A DNA stretch of 64,000 nt. Source: Bradyrhizobium diazoefficiens. Lineage in GTDB: Bacteria > Pseudomonadota > Alphaproteobacteria > Rhizobiales > Xanthobacteraceae. The stretch spans positions 4,092,001 to 4,156,000 of the forward strand of contig NZ_CP067041.1 of the NCBI RefSeq assembly GCF_016599855.1, read 5' to 3'. Below the pieces are notes generated by a model. That model saw only the letters and a list, made by a program, of their open reading frames with translations, did not search any database and was not told where the DNA came from. Shown here piece by piece: positions 39,023 to 49,211 of the stretch (its first letter is position 1; each line of letters opens with the position of its first letter). A program made the translations under genes and the position numbers.

Positions 39023-39692
39023 TTGAATCCCGTTCCAGTTTCGTCGTTAGGCCCCCGGGCCGTGTGCTGGTCTTATCAGCGATCGACGGAATTGCTGTAA
39101 CCTCGACGCAACAGTTCGCGCCAAAGGAGCCCGTTTCATTAACGAGTGTTTAGCAGCGCGTGTGCGGAAACCCTTTGAAATAAGAGTTTTCTGCACTTTC
39201 AACGTCAGCAGCACGTCGCGCATCGCGAACACGCGTAACGACGCCGCGCGACACAATCCTGTGAGAAAATACGTGCACTGTTTATCGCACTCATTCTCGC
39301 CACATTTTCGCCCGCCTTCGCCACATTCACATTCATGTTGGGCGCGAGCACACCAAGGCGGGCGCTGACTAAAGCGCGGGCTCATGACCGGCCCGACTCT
39401 TCTATCGCCACGGTAGAGCGCTCAACGATGGTACGATCTCAACCGCCCCTCCTCGCGCTGCGCGGCCAGATCACGCGCCAGGCTGACGCGCACAACAGAC
39501 CGGTCATCGTTCTGTGACCCATTGAGCTTCGTTGCGCGTACGACGATCTATCGCGTCATTTCGTCCCTGCTACGGCACCATTCGTCACGACCCGCTCATC
39601 CTCATCACAGGACACAGCCGATTCATCCCTCCTGGCTCGCTTTCGGCGCAGGATTGCCGAGAATTCGTTTGGGCAATGTCTGGAGAACCGGA
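39023..39692. other. Intergenic region between the porin gene and the FAD oxidoreductase gene
   Basis: About 670 bases with no convincing coding frame. It must contain the porin promoter (minus strand) and the oxidoreductase promoter (plus strand). Codon patterns are poor and the several short frames lack ribosome binding sites. A few short tandem-like CACATT blocks occur at about 39300-39335. I see no RNA gene. Confidence 0.5.
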
Positions 39693-41462
39693 ATGGACCG
39701 TCGCCACTTTCTAGCTAGTGCCCTCTCACTGGCTGCAGGCTCGGTACTCGGCAAGGCGCAAGCGGGCATCGGCCCCACCAGCCGCACGCGACCCGGCCAG
39801 CCTGGCTGGCCTTCCGATGCGGACTGGTCGGGGCTGAATCAAGCAACGTCGGGACGCCTCAGCCGCCTGGCGTCCCCGAAGCTCGACGCGGCTGACGCAA
39901 AACAGCTCCTGGCGAATCCGTTCTACATCGGCGATCAACCAGGCCTGACGCAAAGTTCAGGCTGGTTCGAGGCCTGGCGCTCAGAACCCAGCACCTACAT
40001 GGTCGCAGCCGAGAGCTCGGCGGATGTTGCAGCGGCGGTGCGCTTCGCCAAGGCGCACAATCTGCGCCTGGTCGTGAAAGGCCGCGGCCACAGTTATTTC
40101 GGCGCCTCATGTGCGCCGGATTCGCTTTTGCTGTGGACCCGCAAGATGGACGCAATCACCGTTCACGACCGTTTCATTCCCGCGGACTCCAACTCAGAGC
40201 CGGTTCCCGCTATCACGGCGGGAGCGGGCTGCATGTGGCTGCACGCCTATCAGGCTGCCGCCGGCGCGGGGCGATACGTTCAGGGTGGCGGCTGCACCAC
40301 GGTTGGTGTCGCGGGTCTGGTGCAGGGCGGCGGGTTCGGCAACTTTTCCAAGGCGTTTGGAACGGCGGCCGCAAGCCTGCTCGAGGCTGAGATCGTGACC
40401 GCCGACGGCGAAATTCGTGTCGTAAACGAAACGCGCGAGCCGGAGCTGTTTTGGGCGCTCAGAGGTGGAGGCGGTGGCACGTTCGGCGTCACCACACGGC
40501 TGACGCTCGCAACCCATCCGCTGCCCTCGTCCGTCGGCGCGGTCAACGCCACATTGCGCGCCCGCTCCGACGGCGCCTACCGCAAGCTGCTGGCCCGCTT
40601 CGTCGAATTTTGCGCGACGAGCCTGTGCAATCCGCATTGGGGTGAACAGGTTCGGGTGCATCCCGACAACCGCCTCGAACTTCGCATGGTCTTCCAGGAC
40701 CTGACAACGGAGGAAGCGCGTGCAGCTTTCAAGCCCCTGCTCGATTTTGTTGCAGCCAATGCGGACGATTACGCTGGCACGGAATCGCTCGAAGTTGTGG
40801 GCGTGCCAGCCCGTTACTTCTGGAACGGTTGGCTCTATCGCCTGTTCGCGCGCTCCGCGGTCAACTTCGATGGACGTTCTGGAGCGCCATGGACGGACTA
40901 TTGGTGGAAGGGCGATGGCGAGCAGGTCGGCGCCTTCTGGCACGCGTACACATCAGCCTGGTTGCCGAGCTCGCTACTTGGCCCGGAGAGCCGGACCGTC
41001 CTTGTCGACGCGCTCTTCAACGCAAGCCGCCACTGGGCGGTCGGCCTGCATCTCAACAAGGGCTTGTTCGGCGCACCGCCGGAAGTGATCGCAAAAGCTC
41101 AGAACACGGCGACGCATCCGGACGCATTCGATGCCTTCGCTCTTGCGATCATCGCAGCTTCAGGCCCGACCACCTTCGGTGGTCTTGCAACGCCCGATCC
41201 TGTTCTTGCCAAGGCGCATCGGGACCGCGTCAACGCCGCGATGGCGGCATTGCGGATTGCGGCGCCGAACAGCGGTGCGTATGTCAACGAATGCGACTAC
41301 TTCCAGTCAGAATGGCAGAATGCGTTGTGGGGTCCGAACTATCAACGGCTGCTCGCCGTCAAGCGGCGCTACGATCCGGACGGACTGTTTTTTGTCCATC
41401 ACGGCGTCGGCACCGAAGGCTGGAGCGCAGACGGATTTACGCGTCTGCCATCATCGCTCTAG
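39693..41462 (+). CDS. Tat-exported FAD-dependent oxidoreductase (berberine-bridge enzyme family)
   Basis: About 589 aa. The N-terminus MDRRHFLASALSLAAGS is a twin-arginine signal. An FAD-binding PCMH domain follows (about residues 110-300), with GRGHSYFGAS carrying the histidine that could bind FAD covalently, and a glycine-rich VQGGGFGNFSKAFG. The C-terminal BBE motif YVNECDYF ... LFFVHHGVG is present. Enzymes of this group oxidise sugars, polyphenols or alkaloids; the substrate here is unknown. The start at 39693 has GGAG upstream and gives the signal peptide directly; the longer frame does not. Confidence 0.85.
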   Translation: MDRRHFLASALSLAAGSVLGKAQAGIGPTSRTRPGQPGWPSDADWSGLNQATSGRLSRLASPKLDAADAKQLLANPFYIGDQPGLTQSSGWFEAWRSEPSTYMVAAESSADVAAAVRFAKAHNLRLVVKGRGHSYFGASCAPDSLLLWTRKMDAITVHDRFIPADSNSEPVPAITAGAGCMWLHAYQAAAGAGRYVQGGGCTTVGVAGLVQGGGFGNFSKAFGTAAASLLEAEIVTADGEIRVVNETREPELFWALRGGGGGTFGVTTRLTLATHPLPSSVGAVNATLRARSDGAYRKLLARFVEFCATSLCNPHWGEQVRVHPDNRLELRMVFQDLTTEEARAAFKPLLDFVAANADDYAGTESLEVVGVPARYFWNGWLYRLFARSAVNFDGRSGAPWTDYWWKGDGEQVGAFWHAYTSAWLPSSLLGPESRTVLVDALFNASRHWAVGLHLNKGLFGAPPEVIAKAQNTATHPDAFDAFALAIIAASGPTTFGGLATPDPVLAKAHRDRVNAAMAALRIAAPNSGAYVNECDYFQSEWQNALWGPNYQRLLAVKRRYDPDGLFFVHHGVGTEGWSADGFTRLPSSL

Positions 41463-41474
41463 ACCATGCCTGCC

Positions 41475-42248
41475 CTACACCGGCGTGTAGATCACGAGCT
41501 TCAGCGCGGGATCGTCGTTGGCCTGAAAGCTCGTGTGCTCGAAATGCAGCACGCCCTTGGTGGGATGGGTCATGGTCTTGCGGCCTGACAAGGTGCCGTG
41601 CACCTCATGCGCGCCCCACCATTTGACGAATTCGGGGCTGCCTTCGCGCAGCCGCGTCAGCAATTCCGCAAAGGCGGGATCGCCGGCCCAGACGTCGTGG
41701 GTGGCGCGAAACATCGCGACCATGCGCTTGGCCACATCCGCCCAGCCCGCTCCGTAGGATTTTCGCGTCCGCTTGTTGGTCATCATCAATAGCAGCGTGT
41801 TGCGATCCTCTTCCGGCAGCCGCCCGAACGCAAAGATCTCCTCGGCGGCTTCGTTCCAGGCCAGCACGTCCCAGCGCCGCCCGGTGATGTAGGCGGGGTG
41901 CGGCAGGCTCTCGACCAGCCGCAGAATGGGCGGCGGCACCACCTCGCGGGTAAACGCACCGCTCGCGCCGTCGCGCGCGAGACTCTTGAGATGCGCATGC
42001 TCGGTCTTGCTGAGGCGCAGCGCACGCGCCAAGGCATCGACCGTCGTGACGGATGGGCTGACGGTGCGGCCCTGCTCGAGGCGGATGTACCAGTCGACGC
42101 CGATGCCGGCGAGCTGGGCGACCTCCTCACGGCGGAGCCCCGCGGTGCGCCGCCTTTGGCCCGCGGGAAGGCCGACAGTCTTCGGCGACAGCTTTTCGCG
42201 GCGGGAGCGGAGGAAATCGCCGAATTCGACGCGGCGTGGGTCGGCCAT
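41475..42248 (-). CDS. XRE-family regulator with MmyB-like ligand-binding domain
   Basis: A 257-aa protein. The N-terminal helix-turn-helix (about residues 30-90: RREEVAQLAGIGVDWYIRLEQGR) is followed by the MmyB-like PAS-related domain (about 110-250; AYITGRRWDVLAWNEAAEEIF, LLLMMTNKRTRKSYGAGWADVAKRMVAMFRA). Such regulators often control an adjacent divergent oxidoreductase gene, here the MDR dehydrogenase about 110 bases away. The gap holds an AT-rich stretch (GGAATACTAGGATAATACC) that could be promoter and operator. It is convergent with the FAD oxidoreductase gene. Confidence 0.88.
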   Translation of the reverse strand: MADPRRVEFGDFLRSRREKLSPKTVGLPAGQRRRTAGLRREEVAQLAGIGVDWYIRLEQGRTVSPSVTTVDALARALRLSKTEHAHLKSLARDGASGAFTREVVPPPILRLVESLPHPAYITGRRWDVLAWNEAAEEIFAFGRLPEEDRNTLLLMMTNKRTRKSYGAGWADVAKRMVAMFRATHDVWAGDPAFAELLTRLREGSPEFVKWWGAHEVHGTLSGRKTMTHPTKGVLHFEHTSFQANDDPALKLVIYTPV

Positions 42249-42356
42249 GGCGTACTCCCGCGATGGAGGGATTTTGGAATACTAGGATAATACCAGGCCT
42301 TCTTGTCGCTTCAAGGGCACCGCATATGGATGTCACCCGACCTTGAGGTGAACATC

Positions 42357-43436
42357 ATGAAAGCTGCCGTACTGAAATCCCTGGGATCGCCGCTGGTGGT
42401 CGAGAATGCCCCGGACCCGGTGCTCGGCACCGGCGAGGTCATCGTCGATGTCGTGGCGACGCGCGTCCTGTCCTACATGAACGAGGTCTTCAGCGGGGAG
42501 CGCAATTATGCGCTCGATTTGCCGATCATTCCGGGCCCCGGCGGCATCGGCCGGGTGCGCGCGATCGGCCCTGATGCCACCAAGCTCAGCGTCGGCGACT
42601 GGGTGTTCTGCGACCCGACGGTGCGTTCGCGCGACGATGTCGTCGCGCCCGACATCGCGCTGCAAGGGCTCACCGCCGCCGGCCCCGGCGGCATGCGCCT
42701 GCAACAGCATTTTCGCCACGGCTCGTTTGCCGAGCAGATGCGCGTGCCAACCGAGAACGTGAAGAAGCTCGGCGCGATCACGTCCGAGGAAGCCTCGCAA
42801 TGGTGCGCGCTGGGGACGGCGCTGGTGCCCTATGGCGGCTTTCTGGCTGCCAAGCTTCAGCCGGGCGAGACCGTCCTGGTGAGCGGAGCCACCGGCAATT
42901 TCGGCAGCGCCGCCGTCTCGGTCGCACTCGCAATGGGCGCCGTCTGCGTGGTGACGCCGGGCCGCAACGAAAAGATCCTGGCCGACCTCGTCCGCCGCTT
43001 CGGCGCGCGGGTGAAGCCGGTCAGGCTCACCGGCAACGAGGACGACGACCGCGAAGCGATGAAGCGCGCTGCGCCAGGCGCGATCGATTGCGTACTCGAC
43101 ATCATGCCGCCGTCGGTCAGCACGCGCGTGGTGCGCGCGGCGATCATGACGGTGCGCGCTTACGGCCGCGTCGTGCTGATGGGCGGCGTCGGCATGGCCG
43201 GCGGAGCAGGCCTCGAGCTGCCCTACCCCTGGATCATGCGCAACTGCATCTCCATCCATGGCGTCTGGATGTACCCGCCGGATGCAGCGTGCCGCCTGAT
43301 CGCGCTGGTGCGATCCGGGCTGTTGCGGCTCGAGGAGTACGAGACGACGGACCTCGACCTCGACCATGCGAACGAGGCGGTGGCACACGCCGCGGCCAAT
43401 CGCGGGCCGTTCAAACTGACGGTGATCCGGCCGTAA
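42357..43436 (+). CDS. Zinc-independent MDR-family alcohol dehydrogenase/quinone reductase
   Basis: A 359-aa medium-chain dehydrogenase/reductase. The GroES-like N-terminal domain starts MKAAVLKSLGSPLVVEN and the Rossmann domain has VLVSGATGNFGSAAVSVALAMGA. The catalytic zinc ligands (Cys in the GHE region and the structural four-cysteine lobe) are absent, so this should be a zinc-independent reductase. The ATG at 42357 was chosen as the family start; AGGTG lies a few bases upstream. It is divergent from the XRE/MmyB regulator, its likely controller. Confidence 0.88.
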   Translation: MKAAVLKSLGSPLVVENAPDPVLGTGEVIVDVVATRVLSYMNEVFSGERNYALDLPIIPGPGGIGRVRAIGPDATKLSVGDWVFCDPTVRSRDDVVAPDIALQGLTAAGPGGMRLQQHFRHGSFAEQMRVPTENVKKLGAITSEEASQWCALGTALVPYGGFLAAKLQPGETVLVSGATGNFGSAAVSVALAMGAVCVVTPGRNEKILADLVRRFGARVKPVRLTGNEDDDREAMKRAAPGAIDCVLDIMPPSVSTRVVRAAIMTVRAYGRVVLMGGVGMAGGAGLELPYPWIMRNCISIHGVWMYPPDAACRLIALVRSGLLRLEEYETTDLDLDHANEAVAHAAANRGPFKLTVIRP

Positions 43437-43536
43437 ATGGCGGGTCCGTTGCGGCGATGCGCCGTCGCAGCGGGTTTGCGTGATCTATCAAGTAACTGGG
43501 AGACGTCGCTCCGATCGTAAGCGGCCGACGGCCGCC

Positions 43537-43561
43537 TACTGTGCATGGGGTTGTTTTCGCG
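43537..43561 (-). repeat. 25-bp repeat just 3' of lolD, shared with 58618-58642
   Basis: Read downstream from the lolD stop, the sequence begins CGCGAAAACAACCCCATG and is identical over 25 bases to 58618-58642. Both copies lie within 25 bases after the stop of an ABC transporter gene and point the same way relative to it. This is an extragenic, gene-end-associated repeat. A small GCGGCC/GGCCGC hairpin follows this copy. Confidence 0.75.
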
Positions 43562-43564
43562 ATT

Positions 43565-44269
43565 TTATTCGAGCTCGACCACCTGGCCGTCGGCCAGCGA
43601 GACGCGCCGGTCCATGCGGCCGGCGAGCTCCATGTTGTGGGTCGCGATCAGCATCGAGACCTTGGTCGCCTTGACCAGTTGCATCAGGGCCTGGAACACG
43701 TGGTCGGCGGTGTGCGGATCGAGATTGCCGGTCGGCTCGTCCGCAAGCAGCACGCGCGGCGCATTGGCGACCGCGCGCGCGATCGCGACACGCTGCTGCT
43801 CGCCGCCCGACAACTCGGCCGGGCGATGGGTGATGCGGTCGCCTAGGCCGAGATAGCCCAGGATCTCCTTGGCGCGCTTGACGCTCTCGGACTTCCTCAG
43901 GCCACGGATCATCTGCGGCAGCATCACGTTCTCCAGCGCCGAGAACTCCGGCAGCAGCCGGTGCGACTGGTAGACGAAGCCGATATCGCTCCGGCGAAGC
44001 TGGGTGCGCTCGATATCGGGCAGTAGCGACGTCGGCGCGCCGTTGACGTAGACCTCGCCGGAATCCGGCGCTTCCAGCAGTCCCGCAATGTGCAGCAGCG
44101 TCGATTTGCCCGAGCCCGACGGCGCGACCAGCGCAACGGACTGCCCCGCCCACAGCGCGAGCTTGGCGTTGTCGAGGATCGTCAGCGCCGCCTCGCCCTG
44201 CAGATACTGCCGCTTTATCTCGTGGAGATAGATGACCGGTACATCTTCCGCCCCCTGCTCCCGCTCCAT
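43565..44269 (-). CDS. lolD: Lipoprotein-releasing system ATPase
   Basis: A 234-aa ABC ATPase that powers release of outer-membrane lipoproteins to LolA. The Walker A region is [12 protein letters not shown], with Ala in place of the usual first Gly. The signature [19 protein letters not shown] and Walker [13 protein letters not shown] are intact. The Lol-type insertion motif ([25 protein letters not shown]) is present. The ATG at 44269 lies 7 bases after the permease stop; these two genes form the operon. Confidence 0.93.
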   Translation of the reverse strand: MEREQGAEDVPVIYLHEIKRQYLQGEAALTILDNAKLALWAGQSVALVAPSGSGKSTLLHIAGLLEAPDSGEVYVNGAPTSLLPDIERTQLRRSDIGFVYQSHRLLPEFSALENVMLPQMIRGLRKSESVKRAKEILGYLGLGDRITHRPAELSGGEQQRVAIARAVANAPRVLLADEPTGNLDPHTADHVFQALMQLVKATKVSMLIATHNMELAGRMDRRVSLADGQVVELE

Positions 44270-44276
44270 CAGCCCC

Positions 44277-45557
44277 TCACTCGTACCGCAGCGCTTCGAC
44301 GGGATCGAGGCGCGCGGCACGCCAGGACGGATAGAGCGTCGCCAGGAACGACAGCGTCAGCGCCATGACGACGACAGCCGTGGTCTCGCCGACGTCGATC
44401 TCGGCGGGCAGCTTCGACAGGAAGTAGAGCTCCGGCGAGAACAATTCGGTGCTGGTGAGCCAGGACAGGAATTGCCGGATGGATTCGATGTTGAGGCAGA
44501 TCACGAGGCCGACGAAGAAGCCGACCAGCGTGCCGACCACGCCGATGGAGGCGCCCGTGATCAGGAAGATGCGCATGATCGAGCCCTGCGAGGCGCCCAT
44601 CGTTCGCAGAATCGCGATGTCGCTGCCCTTGTCCTTCACCAGCATGATCAGGCCGGACACGATGTTGAGGGCTGCGACCAGCACGATCATGGTCAGGATC
44701 AGGAACATCACGTTGCGCTCGACCTGGAGCGCGTTGAAGAAGGTCGAATTGCGCTGCCGCCAGTCGACCAGGAACACTGGTCGGCCCGCGGCTTCCGTCA
44801 CCGATTTGCGGAAGGAATCGATCTTGTCGGGATTGGTGGTAAACACCTCGATCGAGGTGACGTCGTTGCTGCGGTTGAAATAGGCCTGCGCCTCCGCGAG
44901 CGGCATGAAGACGAAGCCGAGATCGTACTCGGACATGCCGATCTCGAATACGGCGACGATCTTGTAGGGTTTTATGCGCGGCGTCGTGCCCATCGGGGTG
45001 ACCGCGCCTTTCGGCGCCACCAAGGTCACGCTGTCGCCGGCATGCAGCGAGAGCTGGTCGGCCAAGCGCCGGCCGATCGCAACGCCCTGGCCCTCGTCAA
45101 AACCCTCGAGCGAGCCCTGCTTGATGTTCTTGGCGATCGAAGTGAGGTTGTTGAGGTCGTCGGAGCGGATGCCGCGTACCAACACGCCGGAGGCGTTCCA
45201 CGGCGAGGACGCCAGCGCCTGGCCGTCGACCACAGGCGCAGCCAGCCGGATGCCCTGGACCTGGCTGATGCGCTCAGCGACATCCTTCCAGTCGGTCAGC
45301 GGCGATTCCAGCGGCTGCACCAGGATGTGGCCGTTCAGCCCCAGGATCTTGTCGAGCAGCTCCTTGCGGAAGCCGTTCATCACCGCCATCACGATGATCA
45401 GCGTGGCGACTCCGAGCATGATGCCGAGGAAGGAGAACCCGGCGATCACCGAGATGAATCCCTCCTTGCGGCGTGCCCGGAGGTAGCGCGCCGACAGCAT
45501 CCACTCGAATGGCGCAAAAGGCGCGGTTTTCACGGTTTCGGTCATGGTGTCATCCAT
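44277..45557 (-). CDS. lolC: Lipoprotein-releasing ABC transporter permease (LolC/LolE family)
   Basis: A 426-aa inner-membrane protein with four hydrophobic helices and a large periplasmic domain between the first and second. [30 protein letters not shown] marks the first helix with the family signature, and [21 protein letters not shown] is the conserved end. Alphaproteobacteria often have one LolCE-type protein acting as a homodimer, which fits the single gene here. Start at 45557; 45545 is an alternative. Confidence 0.92.
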   Translation of the reverse strand: MDDTMTETVKTAPFAPFEWMLSARYLRARRKEGFISVIAGFSFLGIMLGVATLIIVMAVMNGFRKELLDKILGLNGHILVQPLESPLTDWKDVAERISQVQGIRLAAPVVDGQALASSPWNASGVLVRGIRSDDLNNLTSIAKNIKQGSLEGFDEGQGVAIGRRLADQLSLHAGDSVTLVAPKGAVTPMGTTPRIKPYKIVAVFEIGMSEYDLGFVFMPLAEAQAYFNRSNDVTSIEVFTTNPDKIDSFRKSVTEAAGRPVFLVDWRQRNSTFFNALQVERNVMFLILTMIVLVAALNIVSGLIMLVKDKGSDIAILRTMGASQGSIMRIFLITGASIGVVGTLVGFFVGLVICLNIESIRQFLSWLTSTELFSPELYFLSKLPAEIDVGETTAVVVMALTLSFLATLYPSWRAARLDPVEALRYE

Positions 45558-45631
45558 CGCTCGATAATCCCATGATTCGGGGTCAATTGTGGCCGGATTG
45601 GCGGCCGCAATATCGCGCGACGAACAAATAT

Positions 45632-46951
45632 TCAGCCGACCAGCCGGGCGACTGCGTCCGCAGGCGACATGGTCTCGCGGGCGCCGTCGCTGCGCTTCTT
45701 GATCTCGATTTTGCCCTCGGCAAGCCCCTTCGGCCCGATCATGATCTGCCAGGGGATGCCGATCAGATCGGCGGCGGCGAATTTGGCGCCGGCGCGCTGG
45801 TCGGTGTCGTCATAGAGCACGTCGACGCCCTTGGCTGTGAGCTCGGCATAGAGCTTCTCGCAGGCCGCATCGACCGCCGCATCGCCCTGCTTGAGGTTGA
45901 GGATCGCCACACGGAATGGCGCCACCGCCTCCGGCCATTTGATGCCGGCCTCGTCGTGACAGGCCTCGATGATGGCGCCGAGCAGGCGTGAAACGCCGAC
46001 GCCGTAAGAGCCGCCGTGGATCGGCACGTCGACACCATCGGGACCCGCCACCATCGCCTTCATCGCGTCGGAATATTTCGTGCCGAAATAGAAGATCTGG
46101 CCAACCTCGATGCCGCGGGTGTTCACGCGTTTGTCAGCGGGCACTTCCTGCTCGAAGCGCGCGGGATCGTGGACGTCCTCGGTCGCAGCATAGACCGAGG
46201 TCCATTGCTTGATGATCGGCGTCAGGTCGCTGTCATAGTCGACGTCCTCGCCCGGCACCGGCAAGTCCAGCACGTCGCGATTGATGAAGACGCCGGATTC
46301 GCCTGTTTCGGCGAGCACGATGAACTCGTGGCTGAGATCGCCGCCGATCGGGCCGGTCTCGGCGCGCATCGGGATCGCCTTCAGTCCCATCCGCGCGAAG
46401 GTGCGCAAATAGGCGACGAACATCTTGTTGTAGGCAACCCGCGCCGCGGCTTCGTTGAGGTCGAAGGAATACGCATCCTTCATCAGGAATTCGCGGCCGC
46501 GCATCACGCCGAAGCGCGGACGCTGCTCGTCGCGGAACTTCCACTGAATATGATAGAGATTGAGCGGGAGGTTCTTGTACGACTTCACATAGGCGCGAAA
46601 AATCTCGGTGATCATTTCCTCGTTGGTCGGCCCGTACAGCAACTCGCGCTTGTGGCGGTCGGCGATGCGCAGCATCTCCGGGCCGTAGGCATCATAGCGG
46701 CCGCTCTCGCGCCAGAGGTCGGCGAGTTGCAGCGTCGGCATCAACAGTTCCAGCGCGCCGGAGCGGTCCTGCTCCTCGCGCACGATCTGCTCGATCTTCT
46801 TCAAGACGCGGAAGCCGAGCGGCAGCCAGGCATAGATGCCGGCCGCCTCCTGCCGGATCATGCCGGCCCGCAGCATCAGGCGATGCGAGACGATCTCCGC
46901 CTCTTTCGGATTTTCCTTCAGAATGGGCAGAAAAAACCGCGACAACCGCAT
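45632..46951 (-). CDS. proS: Prolyl-tRNA synthetase (short alphaproteobacterial type)
   Basis: A 439-aa class II synthetase. Motif 1 ([21 protein letters not shown]), motif 2 ([28 protein letters not shown]) and motif 3 ([13 protein letters not shown]) are all visible. It lacks the 180-residue INS editing insertion of E. coli ProS, as is usual in alphaproteobacteria, and ends with the anticodon-binding domain (AILNLKQGD ... [17 protein letters not shown]). It is separate from lolC by about 75 bases on the same strand. Confidence 0.95.
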   Translation of the reverse strand: MRLSRFFLPILKENPKEAEIVSHRLMLRAGMIRQEAAGIYAWLPLGFRVLKKIEQIVREEQDRSGALELLMPTLQLADLWRESGRYDAYGPEMLRIADRHKRELLYGPTNEEMITEIFRAYVKSYKNLPLNLYHIQWKFRDEQRPRFGVMRGREFLMKDAYSFDLNEAAARVAYNKMFVAYLRTFARMGLKAIPMRAETGPIGGDLSHEFIVLAETGESGVFINRDVLDLPVPGEDVDYDSDLTPIIKQWTSVYAATEDVHDPARFEQEVPADKRVNTRGIEVGQIFYFGTKYSDAMKAMVAGPDGVDVPIHGGSYGVGVSRLLGAIIEACHDEAGIKWPEAVAPFRVAILNLKQGDAAVDAACEKLYAELTAKGVDVLYDDTDQRAGAKFAAADLIGIPWQIMIGPKGLAEGKIEIKKRSDGARETMSPADAVARLVG

Positions 46952-47099
46952 GGCAATACTCTGGGAATCAGTGATGGCCTGCAGTGAAACCGGATTGGGA
47001 GCGAAAACACAAGACCGGGAATGAGGAAAAGCCGCTAACGCGGCGGAATTCCTGTCATTTTTCCGTTGCCTTCAGGTTCGACTTGAACCGTGCCGGGCC

Positions 47100-48662
47100 T
47101 TACGGCGGCGCGACCTCGAGTTCATCCTCAAGCGTGATCTTCTCGAAATCGGTCACCAGCGCGTCGATCCGCACATGCCAACGTCCAGCGAAGGGCAACT
47201 CCACCTTGCGCACGTGCCAATAGCCGTCGGGCCCGAGCTCGGCGTCGCGCTCCATCGGCTCGATGCCGCGCTCCGGCAGGCTCAGCGTCAACGTCGCTTC
47301 CTTGGCCTTCAGCGGCGTTGCCTCGCCGGTCATGAGCTGGAGCACGAAGTCGTCCACGCCAGCCTTGCCCGGCGACACCAGCACCTGGAACATCGCCTTG
47401 TCAGTGTGGATGTGGATCGCCAGTGGCGTCTCCGGCACGATGGTCCGCGGCGGCGGCGTGAAACGCCAGAAGGCGACGACTGCGAAGATGCCGAGAGCAG
47501 CAACGTATTCAAGCAGAATCGAGCGCTTGAGCGCTGATCCAGCCTTCCGGTCGGTCGCCAGCGCCGGTGTCAGCCGGAAGCGGTTGAGCGCGGCGAGCGC
47601 CAGCAACAGCAGGACCAGTGCGAGCTTGATTGAGAGAATGAGACCGTAGCTGGTGTCGACGAGCGCCGACAGCTTTTCGAGCTGGATCACCGCAAGCACC
47701 AGGCCGGTCAGCGCTAGCGCTGTGACCACCGGCATGGCGATGCGCGAGAAGCGATTCAGGAGCGGCAATGTTGCCGCTGTCGGCTTCGATACCAACGCTG
47801 CGAGCGGGACAAGGGCACCAACCCAGAAGGCGACGCCGAGGCCATGGAGGAAGATCGCCGGCCGCGTGAGCAGCTCGGGCGGCGCCGTCGCGGCGTGCCC
47901 GGTCATCGCGAGCGACAGACCGACGCCGACAAACGCGATGGCCGCAAGAGCACGCGCGTACCACACGCTACGCAGCGCCATTATCGCGAGCAGCATCGCG
48001 GCGATGGCGACGAGCAACGCAGGGCCGGCGCTGGTCGCGAATGCGATTGTCCAGGGAGCCATCGTCACAAGCGCCGCCGGCGGCAGACCGAGGAGATCAA
48101 GCCCCAACAGTCCAAGGGACGCAGCCGCGCTTGGAAGACCGATCAGGAGCGCCCCGCGCGGCACGGTCATGCCGGTCATCGACCACGCAATCCAGCGCGC
48201 AAAGAATACGCCCCCGACCCCGACAAAGAGCCCGAGATAGAGACCGACCCGCGACAGCCAAATCAGAGCGTTCCGCCCGCGATCTACATCGGCCTGCGGC
48301 TTCGTCGCGGTCGGCATACCGATCGAGAAGATCACCGATCCGGCGACGGGATGGCCATCCTGCGAGATCACGCGATAGCTGACCACAGCCGTTCCCTGCG
48401 GCAGGTCCGGCGGCATCACGACCGAAATGCTCTCGCCGGCCGTAGTGGCGCGGATGTCATCCCGTGCCCTGCCCGCGCCGTCGATCAGCTGGATCGCGCC
48501 TGGCGTCACCGCCTCGTTGAAGCGCAGCTCCACCGCCTTCGGTGCGCTCGCCAGGATGCTGCCGCTCGCCGGCTCGACCGAGATCAGGGCCGCATGCGCC
48601 GAAGCGTCGGTCGAGCAGCCGACAAGTAAGAGCAGCGTCACGAGCGCGGCGAGAAGACGCAT
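47100..48662 (-). CDS. CopC-CopD-YtkA fusion, copper transport membrane protein
   Basis: About 520 aa. A lipoprotein-like or cleavable signal (LLLVGCSTDASAHAAL) precedes a CopC cupredoxin domain (about 20-120). The expected copper ligands are present: the first His after the Ala-rich cleavage region, and His in SQDGHPVAG. Eight or so membrane helices of CopD follow (about 135-400), and a C-terminal soluble YtkA-like domain (about 410-520) begins around LAIHIHTDKAMFQVLV. It probably moves Cu across the inner membrane. It overlaps the DUF1775 gene by one base and is the last gene of the copper locus. Confidence 0.88.
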   Translation of the reverse strand: MRLLAALVTLLLLVGCSTDASAHAALISVEPASGSILASAPKAVELRFNEAVTPGAIQLIDGAGRARDDIRATTAGESISVVMPPDLPQGTAVVSYRVISQDGHPVAGSVIFSIGMPTATKPQADVDRGRNALIWLSRVGLYLGLFVGVGGVFFARWIAWSMTGMTVPRGALLIGLPSAAASLGLLGLDLLGLPPAALVTMAPWTIAFATSAGPALLVAIAAMLLAIMALRSVWYARALAAIAFVGVGLSLAMTGHAATAPPELLTRPAIFLHGLGVAFWVGALVPLAALVSKPTAATLPLLNRFSRIAMPVVTALALTGLVLAVIQLEKLSALVDTSYGLILSIKLALVLLLLALAALNRFRLTPALATDRKAGSALKRSILLEYVAALGIFAVVAFWRFTPPPRTIVPETPLAIHIHTDKAMFQVLVSPGKAGVDDFVLQLMTGEATPLKAKEATLTLSLPERGIEPMERDAELGPDGYWHVRKVELPFAGRWHVRIDALVTDFEKITLEDELEVAPP

Positions 48663-49180
48663 TACGGCTTGGGCAGCAGCTTCACGCCGGGCGCCGGCGA
48701 CTTGTCCTCATGCGAATGCGCGGCCCCCTCCGTCGGGATTTCGATCCAGTGGCTGACACCCTTCTCGCACTCCTGCACCACCGGAAAATACAGCGTGGTG
48801 TTAGGCTTCAGGCTGTCGGTGAGAAAGCTGCTGACGACGAACTCGTCGTAATTCTGGTCCGGCAATTTGCCGCCGGACCAGACCACTTCCTTGACGCCCG
48901 AAGTCAGCTTGTTGCCGTGATAGTCGTATGAGCTGGAATATTGGCCCTCGACGACATCGACGTTCCAGCCAGCCTTCGGCATCGGCTTTGCAGCGATCAC
49001 ACCTTCGGGGATCTGGACGCGGATTTTGACTGTTGGCGAGCCCGAACAGCCGTGCGGCACCGCGAACACGGCCTTGTAGGATGCACCCACGGTGGCCTGC
49101 TTGCCTTCCAGATAGACATGCGCCGCCGCCGGCGATGCGGCGAGTGCAGCCATCAGGATCAGCCAGGGTGTCTTCGACAT
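48662..49180 (-). CDS. YcnI/DUF1775 copper-binding periplasmic protein
   Basis: A 172-aa exported protein. The signal ends PAAAHVYL, placing a His at the mature N-terminus, the copper ligand known for YcnI-type proteins. The mature domain has VPHGCSGSPTVKIRVQIPEGV and GWNVDVVEGQYSS, typical of DUF1775. It lacks the C-terminal membrane anchor of some homologues. Its stop overlaps the CopCD start (TAATG), so the two are coupled. YcnI is a copper chaperone in B. subtilis; the same role is inferred here. Confidence 0.88.
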   Translation of the reverse strand: MSKTPWLILMAALAASPAAAHVYLEGKQATVGASYKAVFAVPHGCSGSPTVKIRVQIPEGVIAAKPMPKAGWNVDVVEGQYSSSYDYHGNKLTSGVKEVVWSGGKLPDQNYDEFVVSSFLTDSLKPNTTLYFPVVQECEKGVSHWIEIPTEGAAHSHEDKSPAPGVKLLPKP

Positions 49181-49211
49181 GCTCGATCTCCCAGAGATTA
49201 GATCGCACCCG

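Noticed and set aside
47075..47095. Small GGTTC/GAACC hairpin after the copper locus as terminator
   Set aside because: Stem of only five pairs and no U tract on the minus strand.
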